Source: Metaphire vulgaris
Lineage: Eukaryota > Annelida > Clitellata > Crassiclitellata > Megascolecidae
DNA length: 64,000 bases
Reading direction: 5' to 3'
Assembly (NCBI GenBank): GCA_018105865.1
Contig: CM030841.1
Coordinates: 10,115,729 to 10,179,728, forward strand
In this document: piece by piece, positions 23,433 through 35,892 of the stretch
How positions within the stretch are numbered: position 1 is the stretch's first letter
Layout: the number at the start of each line of letters is the position of its first letter
Notes under the pieces: generated by a model
Databases searched by the model: none
What the model saw: only the letters and a program-made list of their open reading frames with translations
Told to the model about the DNA's origin: nothing
Translations under genes and position numbers: made by a program

Positions 23433-23845
23433 GCTTTATCCAAGTTTATGCCAATGGCCGCGTCTGATAGGACCTGCATCTAATCTAATCCATGAGATCA
23501 TAAACACCACTCTGAACACTGGCCTTTCCCTAATTAACTGAATGTAGTCTTAGTCAAATCACTATTTGGGCAAAACTTGAATCGCCGTTTGATCAGTTTT
23601 TTAACATTCTGAGGAATATTTACTGTTCTTATCCTCGTCGTTTGGTCGATTATTTTGAGCGTTTAATCGGTCACGGTCCATTGGAGACCGACCGACGATC
23701 GAACGAATCGAAGTCAGCGATGCGTTGGCCAAAGCAGTTCCTGCAGTAGAAGTATTTGCATTCGGAGGTCGACCATTGATCGAACGAGATCACGGTTTCG
23801 TTCCTAGAGGTCGGTCCATCCAGCCAAACATGCCAAGAAACATCT

Positions 23846-23895
23846 CTCTCTTTCTCTTTTTCTCTTTCTCTTTCTCTTTCTCTTTCTCTTTCTCT

Positions 23896-23955
<60 letters not shown>
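23846..23955. repeat. (CTTTCT)n then (CT)n microsatellite
   Basis: A hexamer array of CTTTCT grades into about 25 CT dinucleotides, directly left of the SINE at 23993. Confidence 0.95.
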
Positions 23956-23957
<2 letters not shown>

Positions 23958-23992
23958 CTGCATGTATTTACAGTATACAATTTTCTAAGTTA

Positions 23993-24235
23993 GGGGCGGC
24001 AAGATGGCAGAGGTGGTCATACGCTGGACAGGCACTCTGACGGAACGGTTCTGACCCCCTGGAGCCCCTAAGATCGACTCGGCCTCAGTGGTATAAAAAT
24101 GAGGAGCAGCGTTCAGTTGCGAGGTAAAGCGCGCGCTTAGACGTTCGGCTGGCAGCCAACTCTAGGTTAATGGCGAATGCCACGCTGCACGCCACGGAAA
24201 CCGGAGATCAGCGCCGGTCCCAACGCTCAAAAAGT
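23993..24235 (+). repeat. tRNA-derived SINE, most complete copy
   Basis: The head GGCAAGATGGCAGAGGTGG fits a polymerase III A box of the leucine/serine type. GGTTCTGACCCC, about 45 bp further on, fits a B box; this spacing suits a tRNA with a long variable arm. The body (AAAATGAGGAGCAGC, then CGGAGATCAGCGCCGGTCCC) recurs at 17400-17560. No target duplication was resolved. Confidence 0.65.
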
Positions 24236-24472
24236 GAGTATGGGAGACTTAATCTTTTACCTAAGTTATTCTTTCATGAAGAATTTATTTCACTTAGGTC
24301 TACAGATCGAATGAAAATGACGATGATCACACGACATAGGACAGGCCCCAATGAGCCATTCTAAACAAAGTTATTATTATCTTGTGCCTCCATAAGCACA
24401 GGCTTATGTTTTATAAATATTTATATACTTGTATACAGAGGACTACAGTATTTGCTTATGTCACACACCGTG

Positions 24473-24641
24473 CAGTGTTTATTCTAGCCCCCTTGACATT
24501 GGGGGGATTTTGAAATGTTTGGGGGGGGACAAGGTTTGAGTTTACGTTTTGAAATTTCCATTCCCAGTCAACATCTAAAAAAATTTTTGTGAATTTTTCA
24601 AACTTTGGAAATTCCCCTAAGAAGGCCTAGAATAAACACTG
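24473..24641. mobile_element. hAT-type miniature element (CAGTGTTTATTCTAG end)
   Basis: The ends are CAGTGTTTATTCTAG and its exact complement CTAGAATAAACACTG. A 7-bp direct repeat CACCGTG flanks it. The same family, with an exact 8-bp duplication, forms the outer shell of the nest at 52992-55850. Confidence 0.8.
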
Positions 24642-24702
24642 CACCGTGTGAAATGGAGAAGCTTTGTGTAAGTAAAAGTAGGCCTAAGTAGAATCTCGTA
24701 GA

Positions 24703-24714
24703 TTTATATAGCGC
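24703..24714 (+). repeat. Copy of the TTTATATAGCGC repeat
   Basis: The block AAGTAGAATCTCGTAGATTTATATAGCGC ends here; compare the copy at 19497. It has a body of at least 90 bp (AGGCAGTACAACG) with similarity to 19510-19540. Confidence 0.5.
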
Positions 24715-25207
24715 TTTTGAGGCAGTACAACGGTAGCCTCTTATTCTTAGACGCTTAGTCTTTCTTAAAATAGCAATGGAAAGGTGCGTGGTTAGCCAGG
24801 CGATACTAGATATATCCGTAGAGCAGTGAGGCTGCATGTAGGTTGCAGACTGTAGGTTGTAAGTAGATATAGGCCTACAATTTAATACAATATGGTCTTT
24901 TGGTCTTTTGTAAGTTTGCTCTAGACCCTATAGACTTATAGAGCAATCTGTATGTATATCCATATTTATTAGTCGATAGATAACTTCTATCCGTAACCGG
25001 AATAGCGCTTCTTCTTGTGAATTTCCTTTTTGGGGCAGATGCGCCTAAGTAAGTAGGTAAGTAGAACGAAATTTCTAAAGCGCTGCCCGAAAACTTGAAG
25101 CAGTGCACCAGCGTATTGCCTAAGCGCAAGGCGTGTGTAGGATCCTTTGCCAGTGTGTGAGGCCTCTGGCACCTGGGGGCCTGCGGGGCCCCAGATGGGT
25201 CCAGATC

Positions 25208-25806
25208 CAGGGCCGTTTTAAGGCATAGGCAAGGTAGGCACTTGCCTGGGGCCCGCGATATATGAGGGGCTCGAGGGGGTTGGGAAAAGTGTGGTTTTTT
25301 TCTGATGCTCGAAAAAATTGACGAACAAAAAAGGTCATCGCGTTTTTAGGTGCTCGATCTTTCAATCAGTGGCGTAACTAGGGGGCGGGGGCACTTTGTT
25401 GACAGCCCCCGGGCCCCGGGCGGGGGGCCCCCGAAGAGGGTCTAAGCTAGGGTTAGGTTAGGGTTAACCCTAACTTAAAGTTAACCCTAACCCTAAAAAT
25501 GATGCGGTGAGGACCTTTTTTTCTCGTCGGGGCTAAAAAGGTGACGATAACGTTTTTTGCTTGTTAGGGTTAAAAAGGTGATGATAACGTTTTTTTGCTC
25601 GTCAGCTCGAAACTCCGGGCCCCATGTAAAAGTTGCCCCCGGGCCCCCAAAAGTCACGCTACGCCACTGCTTTCAATTAATTTATCCTCCAGAAGTTGAT
25701 AAGCAAAAGAAGGTCAAAACATAAAAAGGCTGGAGCGCGCGGGGCCCCTAAGATGCGCGGGGCCCCGGGCACAGTGCCCAATTTCCAACACATAACGACG
25801 GGCCTG
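25208..25806. mobile_element. Host repeat containing a nested hAT element
   Basis: The ends CAGGGCCGTTTTAAGG and CATAACGACGGGCCTG are imperfect inverted repeats, and the element at 25367 is inserted inside. No convincing target duplication was found at these ends, although TGTAGGAT occurs at 25136 and again at 25807. The outer boundary is therefore uncertain. Confidence 0.5.
25367..25669. mobile_element. hAT-type miniature element with exact 8-bp target duplication
   Basis: The ends are CAGTGGCGTAACTAG and CACGCTACGCCACTG. The direct repeat CTTTCAAT is exact on both sides (25359-25366 and 25670-25677). It carries three copies of the T-run motif (25508, 25542, 25577) and a telomere-like inverted stretch of TTAGGG and CCCTAA units at 25443-25497. 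GC-rich ends, non-coding. Confidence 0.88.
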
Positions 25807-26975
25807 TGTAGGATATCCGATCATAGATTCAGACGAGGAAAGTGAAACCTGAATTCCGCGAAGGGTAATGTATCAATTCTTACGGACAGGCGCTCAACGT
25901 GGAATGTCGGATATTTTTTTGGTGAATAATTACTGAACAGAATGAACGAACCATTTTGATCCAAATTTGTCGTGAGACATATAATCGTCATTGGAATATA
26001 GGCGCTATAAAAACGCGTCGATTAGGATACAAGATGTCTACCGTGGTGATTGCAGAATTATATCGCGGACTCGTGCTGCATGAAATTAGCCGAACACGTG
26101 TAGCTCCTAGATTATTCAACGCGTCAGGAGTCAGGACACTAATTGGTAAATTTCGATGGCATTAAAAACTTAAAAAGCATCAACATGGAAACTTCTGCCT
26201 GTGAATGCCACAAATAGGCCCCCTATGAGTTGCCCAGCGCTTTCTATTTCATCACGTCACCCTCAGTTTAAAAACTGCGTCTCAGTAGGCTATTCTTTTT
26301 GTCCACATAAAAAATAGTCGTCCAAAGAAATGTATCCGTTGTTCGACTTGCTAGGTTGATAGCTGGTCAGCTTGGTCTATATAGCCTATGCTTTGTTTTT
26401 ACTCTTGCTTATTTATACTGTACAGATATTTCTGCCAAGGTTGCGTTAGCATAGTCGTAATAAAAGGACATGGTTATAGGCAGTTCTCATATTAATGAAG
26501 ATTATTCAACAGAAATACAAATTCCAGTGTTGTGTCATTTTCTCGCGTTAGGCTATCTTACTAATTAGAATAGCATCGTACATGATAATCCTGCGCATTC
26601 CTTGAGAGACTTCTGTCCTGTACTGCATGCGAAAAAGCAGGTCTGCAAATGGCCTCAGGAACTAGACTATTGCATTGCTTGACTCAGAGGAAAGAAATAA
26701 TGCAAGACAGATAACAGCAGTCGCTAGGCAGATACGTTCTAGTAAATTATCTGAGTGAGGAGGGGAGAGATAGGGCGAGAGAAAGGCGCATGGTTTGTGC
26801 TTCTACTTTTATTGCTATATTAATGCGAAATGAACTTAACTGTACACACAAATAAAATAGAAGAGTGAAACAATAAAAAAATGAATTGATTATCAAATGA
26901 ATATCGAAAATGTGAATGAATGTTTAGGACATACATCCTATTTTAAAAAATTAAACTAAGTGCTTTTATTTGATA
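25807..26975. other. Spacer left of the tetraspanin gene
   Basis: AT-rich sequence without a recognised gene or bounded repeat. Confidence 0.4.
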
Positions 26976-27213
26976 GCACAAAGGACTTTCGACTGATGAC
27001 GACGACGACGACGATTATGATGATAAAGAGAATGGTCGAGTTTCTTGCCGTTGTGCTAAATACTTTGGGGGCGATTCGAAAAGCGAATTAACGGATGAAG
27101 ATACCACAGCGCAACAGCGACAGTCAATTGCTTCGACGCCTGCGCTAATTCTCCACGCGTTCTCGATTGAGACAACGATCATCGCTTGCGGCGTCCGGCT
27201 GTTTCATAATTGA
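26976..27213 (+). other. Acidic open stretch upstream of tetraspanin exon 1
   Basis: After an acceptor-like TTTTATTTGATAG, a frame stays open for 78 codons to a TGA at 27211. It encodes an aspartate run (STDDDDDDYDDKENG) followed by an unremarkable sequence. No homology was recognised, and it is not in the frame of the tetraspanin exon. It may be 5' UTR or promoter sequence of that gene. Confidence 0.2.
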
Positions 27214-27335
27214 AGAGACTGAGACCGGGTTTGTCTCGGAGATTTACCGAAGCACTTGAACGGAAGAGAACCTGCGAGCAACCGAAGGGACCAAGGGGCG
27301 ATCAGAGGCACTCCGCGGTGGCCGGCTGCAGCGCG

Positions 27336-28101
27336 ATGTCGTCGGCACCGCTGAGGAAGCTGCAGAGCCGTGTCGTCCTCTGCGCCGGTCGCTGTAGATC
27401 GGTCGCTGGCGGCGACGAGGGTGATACTTCCCGGCGTCCCGCCGCCGCCGCCGCCGTCGTCCCGGAGAGAAGACCCAACACGAGACCGCCGAGGTCCGGG
27501 TGTTGCGAAGGCTTGACGGACTTCGTGGTCAGATGTCGCCGGACGGATCCTTCGTACGGGGGGAACTCGGTGGCGAGACGTCAACCGATCCAGGAGACGG
27601 GAGACGGGTGCAAGAACAACGGCTGCAGGCGATGTCGGTCGCTGTGCATGCAGAGCGTCCTCGTCGTCGTCAACTTCATCTTTCTGGTAACGTTTCACGA
27701 CGTCCAATTCAATTTTATCGATTAGTGTGTCAGGTCATTGATTTATTGTTGCTTGTATACCGCATTTGAGATCTGCTTCTCTTATTATGAGCATCAAACA
27801 ATCAGACTTACAAGAAATACCATTGAGTCGTACTCCGTCACATTGTAAAGCGTACCTGTCCTTGACTTCGCTATGCTTACGGCGGCATATAAATCGGCCA
27901 GTATGCACGCATACATAGACACAACGAGGACCGAAAATCGGACTGACTTATTGGATTAGACAATTGGGGATTACGATTCAAGCCAAAGAGCAACCATCGA
28001 ATGATGTCGAGAACGTTATTAAAATGGCGCAATAGAAGCTCGATGATGATAATGATGGTTATAGGCCTAATACATGCGAGTAATAGAGGGCCGTTATCTT
28101 T

Positions 28102-28137
<36 letters not shown>

Positions 28138-29891
28138 GCCAGTCTGTCTTTCTCGCTCTTTTTTCTCTCTCTATCAATCTACCATCTAGGCCTGTCTATG
28201 ATGCACTTCTATAAGACTGTGATGATTTATGTAACCATTTACATAGTAAATAAGCTTTTATCGAATTTAATGGACTTAATCATATAGTTTAAAATCTAAC
28301 TTAAATTTTCTATTGATATCTAATCTTCACTTATTTTTTCATCTTTTTATTATTCCACACTCCTCGCGCCGTTCCAGAATGATCTACGCGACGCCGTTCT
28401 ATAGTGTTTCAATATGTAAGGTTTCCTATTAGTAATAATTGCCAATCAACTGACATCGACCAGTGGCGACTCCACATGGGGCCCCGCGTGAGCCCATGCC
28501 CCTTATTGAATGCCTGGCCATCAGTAACCTCCAGCAGCTGGGACCCGATACTTACTACTACATATCTAACAACAATTATTTGGCCCCGAGCTTAGCAGTT
28601 GTCGCCCAAACGGACTCCTCACTTGCCAATTCCTGGAGCCGCCACTGGCATCGATTCCTACATAGGCTTATAATATCATAACATATCCCGCCATGCCGAT
28701 GTTGGTCAGGTGAGTGGATTTGTTTGCATATTGCAGTTACCTGTGCAATGCTATCGACCTCAAGAGATTGAAAACATTGTTTTCTGGATTCGTATCCTAG
28801 AGATCGCGTATGCTTCCTATAGTAGCGTAGCTGTTGTCTTCCCCGAGCTTTCGTCAGTTGGTGTGTGCGTGTGTGTGTTTGTGTGTTTGTGTGTGTGTGT
28901 GTGTGTGTGACACGAGCGAACTTGTTGGGTGCATTCAAAAATCGAAACATTGTGACCAAACTTCGCTTTTAGCTTAATAATATTGAGCAGGACGAGAAGG
29001 ATTAATCAGCAATATAATATTGTACAATCTTTTAGGAGAGGATTGAGATCAAAACCATAGTTTCGATGCTACAATTTCTAAAATTTTCGCCAAACAAAAA
29101 TTTATGGTTTCTTATTTTTGCGGAATGCTTTATCGACTTACTTCTGTCCTTTTGCGATAGAAAATGACCATATAATTTAGATTCAGGCGTTAAAGACGTC
29201 AGACTCCTAAAACATGTCTCTGAAACGATTTTCACCCTCAATTTTAGAGCAATGCTGACGATTTATGTTATTTGTAAATGTTATGAACTATAAAATTTAT
29301 GGCATCGATTTCCTTCTGAGACTTTTATATTACATTTTCGTTTAAAATTTTACCGAGATGAAATTGAATCGTGTCAACAAAGAAACATAAAAATTCATTC
29401 CCACTGCTGTTGTGAACTAATAAAAAAAAAACGCTCGCGAAGCAAATTAATCTGGCTGCAAGACCTGACTGTCTTAGTTTAACTCTGCGCTTCGCATATA
29501 ATGCTTGAAGTTGAACCCGTATGCTGGTTAAAAAGTTCTGGGAATACTGAATTGCAAAGAATTCACAAAATCATTTGAAATTTTGAAGAGGTAACTATAA
29601 GAAACTAATCTGAAACTGTTCAGCTGTTATCCATGACATGCGTCTCCGCCACTCTAGCGTCATTTCGTCCACAATCTACAGATCTGATACAAGGATCATT
29701 TCAGATACTTTGTACAGTGTAGGCTAGATCTGTCCACGCATGCAGTGTCTTGCCGAGCATCATGGATATGCGAGTGAAAGCGTTTGAAGTTCGGATTGTA
29801 GGCCTATATCCATTTGATTCAGAAGACAATGGGCAACTTTATTATCCATCTTATATTATAACGAATATTATCTTTATATTATTGTCTTTTA

Positions 29892-29948
<57 letters not shown>

Positions 29949-29950
29949 TA

Positions 29951-30023
<73 letters not shown>

Positions 30024-33000
30024 ATTTATTATTATTATTATTATTATATTAATTATTATTAATATTAATATTAATATTAATATGCTCGCTTCGCTCGCGC
30101 TCGCTTCGCTCGCGCTCGCTTCGCTCGCGCTCGCTTCGCTCTAGTGCAGGATAATACTAATATTGAATTATTGAACAACGTTTATTACGCCAATCTGCGC
30201 CACGTAATAATTAGGCCTATGTACGTTAAAATGACCATTTGTGACGCTTAATTTTTTAATACGTTAATGCAACGTCGTACCCTCTGACGCTGCAATGAAT
30301 AAATTAATATTAACGCCGTCTTCATCGCCCACCAACGTCTACCAATAGTCAATATTTCAGACTCAACGTTTTAAGGACTACGTAGACATCTTCGGGCGAA
30401 GAAAATACTTGAATTTTCGCACATGGACCGCATTGTCCCAACTGTCTATTCAGTCTTCCCATATTTCTCAACGTTTTGTGTAAATACTTGGACCGGTCCC
30501 AACTGTATTGTTATTTCATGCAGTATCTCACTCTTATTGGACATACGTGACAAAACATTGTCTTTGATGAAAAGTCTAGTCTAACGACTGAGTGATACGT
30601 CAGTCGAAATAAAACATGATGAGAGAATAATATTCCTGCGTGTGATACAGTATAGTGGGTGAGCCTTTGAATTTCACCGAAAGATGGCACAATGGCCGCT
30701 GAACGGCTGGCTCTTGTTTGTCAGAACAGCGATTTCTGATCGCTCGATGTCTGTCGTCAGCACAGTTTCGTTCTCCGAGTTCAACTCAATTGAAAAAAGC
30801 CGGTGACAAATGACGTTCACCGATTGCGGCGGAAGAGCAGAGAATGGAGCTGGTTGGGGTGGGTGGGTGTCGGCTTTGCAGCGACGAAGCCCGGCAACAG
30901 CGGATGTAAAAAGAATGGAGTCTGGTCCCGGGAAGACCAGCTGCGCGAACGGCATTGGTCTTCCGGAGGAAGGGACGAGAAGCACGCCCGAGGCCTCTTC
31001 ATCGTCCTCTGGTTCATTACGATTTCGTGGCTTTTCCGCTCCCCTGCTGCGTTGTGTCAAACGTTTCTAAAGTACTTCGGAAGATTTTCTAGCGAAACAA
31101 ACGACCAATATGACAAATTCGACTTTGTCGTCGTCGTCATCATCATCATCATCGCTTTGTCATCATCACGGTCTACTGACAGCAAGCGATCGCAGTGGTT
31201 AGTATAATACTAGTATTTGAAATACGTATTTGAAATACATTAGATGTATTTTGTATTTTTTGTATTTTATAATCACTGAGAAACTATTTTGTATTTTGTA
31301 TTTGAAATAAATTTCAGAAGTATTTTGTGTATTTGAAATACAATTTACAGTCAAAATACTTTTCTGTACTTTATTAAAAGCAAGCAACTGCCAACTAGTC
31401 CCGCCACTGATTAAATTTAACCGGACTTACTTTCTCATTTTAAACAGAAATCTTTCATTATTATATATTCTATTCTATGCTGGCCTAATGTTGCGCAAAT
31501 TTCAGGATTTAAATCACACGCTCAAGATCGTAGGCCTATAAAATGATCTATCGCTCAAGTAAGCAGCGTATGATTTTGGGTTCGCTATCGTTAAAGTAAC
31601 TTCGTAACTTCGCAACTTCGTTCTACGTCGTTGTAAAATAATAGAATTATATCTGTTAATAATGTCATGGCTTATCTTATTACCATTTTCTTTTGCTATA
31701 ACACTTTCCATTTATTCCATTGATTATGGTTTATATATTACTCTGTTATTTTAATGTACTGTGGCATATTGCATGTTACAGCTTTTGCCTTTTTGTGTTG
31801 AAATAAACCAATAAAATAAACCAATAATGCTTCTACAGCTGCGATTGGCTGCCTGCTATCGTAGATGTTTAGCAGGACAAAAAAACAGATACTCTTAAGA
31901 ATCAGGTTGGCGGTTGAAGAACGGAATAGGCCTATTCAGATTGTCTCCGTATCTTGTTCTGCCTAAGACTCACGAGTCTCAGGACCCAGACCAAGACCAA
32001 GACCAAGACTCTGATCATTCAAGACCGAGACTGGCAAAACTGAGACTCGAGACCGAGAACCGCAAATCTGGAACAATGCAGCAGAACGTGAATAGTTTCG
32101 GATCGACTCTGTCTTGTCTGTCTCGTTCTTAACGGTGAACTCGGCTCCGAGACGAATCATGTTTCGCTGCTTTGTTCCAGCGTGAATTTTCATGCACTAT
32201 GAGCATCGAGTATCAAACTCCGTTTTGTGGTATCTATATTTATATTTACTGCGTGTTAGAGTTAACGGATACCAGTTCAGTTCTGTCCTGTTCGTCCGTC
32301 GCGTCTGAGGTTCGGTGGGCGGAAGGGGGCGATGGGAAGCTTCCCTGCACCCGCCCTCGCTGCCCCTTCCCCTTTCGCAGAGTGAGCGGTGAATGGACGA
32401 CCGTTTGAACGAGTAAATCTATCGTTAAACGCAATTTCATAGTAACGACCTCGAGAACCGATTTATCGACCGATCCTGTATCTGCGACTCTGCGGGACAC
32501 CCACGAACGCACACCCACCCACACAAACACACCCGCGCACGCCAACATCACCTCCGCCAAAGCACCCCCATCTGCACCACCACCCACGACCGCCATTCGG
32601 CGCATGTCTGCAGAAATCGATCGGCGATGGTTCTTGCATCCTTTGCTAATTCGTCCGTTCATATAAAGTTATAAACGCTATCTTTGTTTTCCGCCCTACT
32701 ATCTCTGTGTCTTTGAGAACAGGGTAAACAGATAACATCAGTGATATTTAGCATCGAAAAATAATTACAAACTTTTACTTTTATTTTAGTTTTTTTGTCT
32801 GACTTTCCTTTCTTTATAATGTCATTTAATTGCATTTTCAGTTCCTCTCCTTTTAAATATTCCTTTAATTCTGTCTGATGTTTTTACAAGATTTGTTGAG
32901 TTTATTTTAAATAAATATAAAGACGTATATATATTTATATCATACCTATAGGCTGGTTGTACTCAAAACAATTCTCTGCGATTCAATACAAACACCTTTA

Positions 33001-35846
33001 CTGTTGAAACTATCCATTGATGGGATTCACTTTGTGCGGTAGATTGTTAAGAAGATATAATTTGTTATCTTATCAGACTTTTATCAGACTATCAGACTAT
33101 CGTATCAGATCATTATCTAGAATAGGTACTTTCTGCAATTATATTCAAATTTTAAATACGCAATGCTGTTAATCCAAAGGGGCTGATAATGACCTCGTGA
33201 TTTTGTAGCCTGTTTCATTAAAATTTTTAGCCATCCTATCCTCATTCATTTCTTGGTCGAAAATAGTCTTGGAATAACTCGATGCTAGCTGCTCTCTGGC
33301 AAAATCAAGCTCTGTAATCGAGTTAGTAGAAAGCCAGAAACCATGACAAGATACTAATACAACTATTTCGTTATTAGGTAGCAACAGTGGCGTAGCGCGG
33401 ATTCAGAAATAGGGGACGCATCGACATTTCCCAGAAAAATCTTACCGAGCAATAAAAATAACGTCGTCGTATTCAACCCCCAGAGCTTTGGACTTCTTTT
33501 CCTTCATTCTCACCCTATTGCCTATCACCCACCTCCCTCCAAACTACTCGACGATTTTGCACAAATTCCACGACCGTCCAAGGCCGAATAGGGGGTTGGG
33601 TCCTCGTTCCCCAGGGCTGCGCCAATGAATGTAGCAATGCAAAAACAACGCACAAGGAAATTAAACGTCACTAAAACTAAATAACAGCGAATTAATGCAG
33701 TCAAATTATCGTGCGTTTGGCTTAAAATTGAAGCCCACAAGCAAGATAAAAGAATCGTTTGCTTTTTAATCTACAAAAAATTATTCACACAATAATTGAA
33801 ATCTGGCATACTATTAACGAGCGATAATTTAGGCTTGTTCGCTTTAATATTTAAGCACACTGCGGTAAAAATCTGAGCTCTTATTTGCGGGGGAGGGGCG
33901 GCGGGAGAGGGTAAGCCCAGCATTAGGTGTGTCACGCTCTCTGACAACGAAACAGACGATCATTGTTCAGCAGGAAATTACCAATACAGGCGATGATCAA
34001 AACGGAAGTTTCGATCGATAATCGCAGCCTGCTGCTCATCGATGATCTAAGGCCAGGGGGCGGGGGTAGAGCTGTACCGATTAGTCGGCAACATTCATAA
34101 TCGGACCGATTATTAGGACAATCGGAACAATCGGTAATATTTTTGCCATCCTGTGCCATACCGATTAATCGGTAACACTTGTTTTCTTGCCGATTATTAG
34201 GATAATTGGAACAATCGGTTATAAATTACAATGTGAACATGGAAATTCACAATTTGACATAATAAGTATTGATAACAAAATCATTATTCATTAATTATCA
34301 AGCACACATTATGCATTGAGTATCTTGGCAAACCTCGAATTGAACCTGCATATGGAGGGCATGTGCATTTACGCTACACCTTTATTGTGAAGGTCATAGA
34401 TGGATTTACCTATCCTGTCCTCAACATTATAATCGATGCGCTTTGGTAAGCTATATCAAGATGAGTTATGAGTTAGATCAACCGAGAAAAAAATGTAAAG
34501 CAACACAGTGGTGGTATTTCAAATAATATTAAAATGTCATCTGTCTTCCACCTAACAACATTTTTATATTAGATTAACCAGTTTACAGCAGTATATATCA
34601 GTTACTTAAAATTACTATTCTATTATTAGTCTACCTAGAGGCGATTCAATTAACAAGAAACTTTACTTCCTCCCCATCTTTGTGATCCAAGGATGATCTT
34701 TTTCCATCGTTCGTTCTCGACTCTCGATGTTGACCGTGAAGATTCGTTGCAAAAACAACGAACGGAAATTCTTGCTCCCCTGAGTTTATGCACGAATGTC
34801 CATGTCGTCAGAACTGCCGTTGAATGTTTTTAACAATCCTCCTCTGCTTCTTGTTCAACGTTTGCTTTTGATATTATCGTCTCGAAAGAAAGTTCGTTGA
34901 CTTCACGATTTAGGCCTATCCTCATTACTGAATTTTCTACACTGTAGTTTTATCGTTTTCTATGACAGATGTGTCATAATCCTCATTCACGCCACGAATC
35001 CAGTTTCTTCGTTAACGAATCCCCATGAGAGGTGTCCATAAACCGTCTGCTGTCAGACCCCCTCTTTTTCTTTCTGGAACCCCCAACGTATTTATATTTT
35101 CAGCGCCCTCTGGCTGTCCATCGACGTCGCAGTCACGTTCGATTGTTGATGCAGGGAAATTCCTCCCACATCTATTATTATTCAAAGCGACCAGCCTCAA
35201 CGACCAGCCTCAATTAATATAATCCTTTTCTTATCGAATGATTTAACATATATTGAGACCATCACATTTATGGCAAATTTGATTGCATGATCGTTAAAAA
35301 CGCCCGATGTTTATAGTTCGACAGATAATCGGTATCGGCAAAACAATCGGTTGTCTGACAATCGGAACAATCGGTAATCGGAACAATCGGCAAAACATCT
35401 GAAGCTCGCCGGGGGCGATGGATCGAAGTCGATCTGTATTTATTATTGATCTATGTGCAGTCAAAGCAATCATCCGAATTGGAGATCTTGAAACTGCAAC
35501 TGAACGCGCCGTAGGCTATAAACGGACGATCAACAGTCTTATTATAATAAATAGCCTTAGAATCCGTAACTCTTTGAATTTAGAGTAAATAATTGCGATA
35601 GTAAAACCTCGCATGGACGAAATTCAAGAGACTTAGTCGAGTCAAATTTTCTCCTAACAACCCGGTTTAACGGCAAACGAGGCCATGCAGGACACGTTCG
35701 AAAATAATTAATAATAGTAATAACAGGGGCGGCGCCAGAGTATTTGCCGCCCTAGGCGAACCTGTCGCACTGCGCCCCATCACCGGGCCCCCGCCCACAG
35801 TGAAATTGATACTCTTCGGGTTTTTTCTTGGTCCGTTTACATTCGA

Positions 35847-35892
<46 letters not shown>

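Noticed and set aside
27204..27707. 167-codon minus-strand frame opposite tetraspanin exon 1
   Set aside because: Antisense of a GC-rich exon; the plus strand joins a tetraspanin helix exactly, which settles the strand.
30674..31207. Possible gene in the GC-richer patch with frames in three phases
   Set aside because: No frame stands out, no domain or splice pattern is visible, and it lies in the tetraspanin intron.
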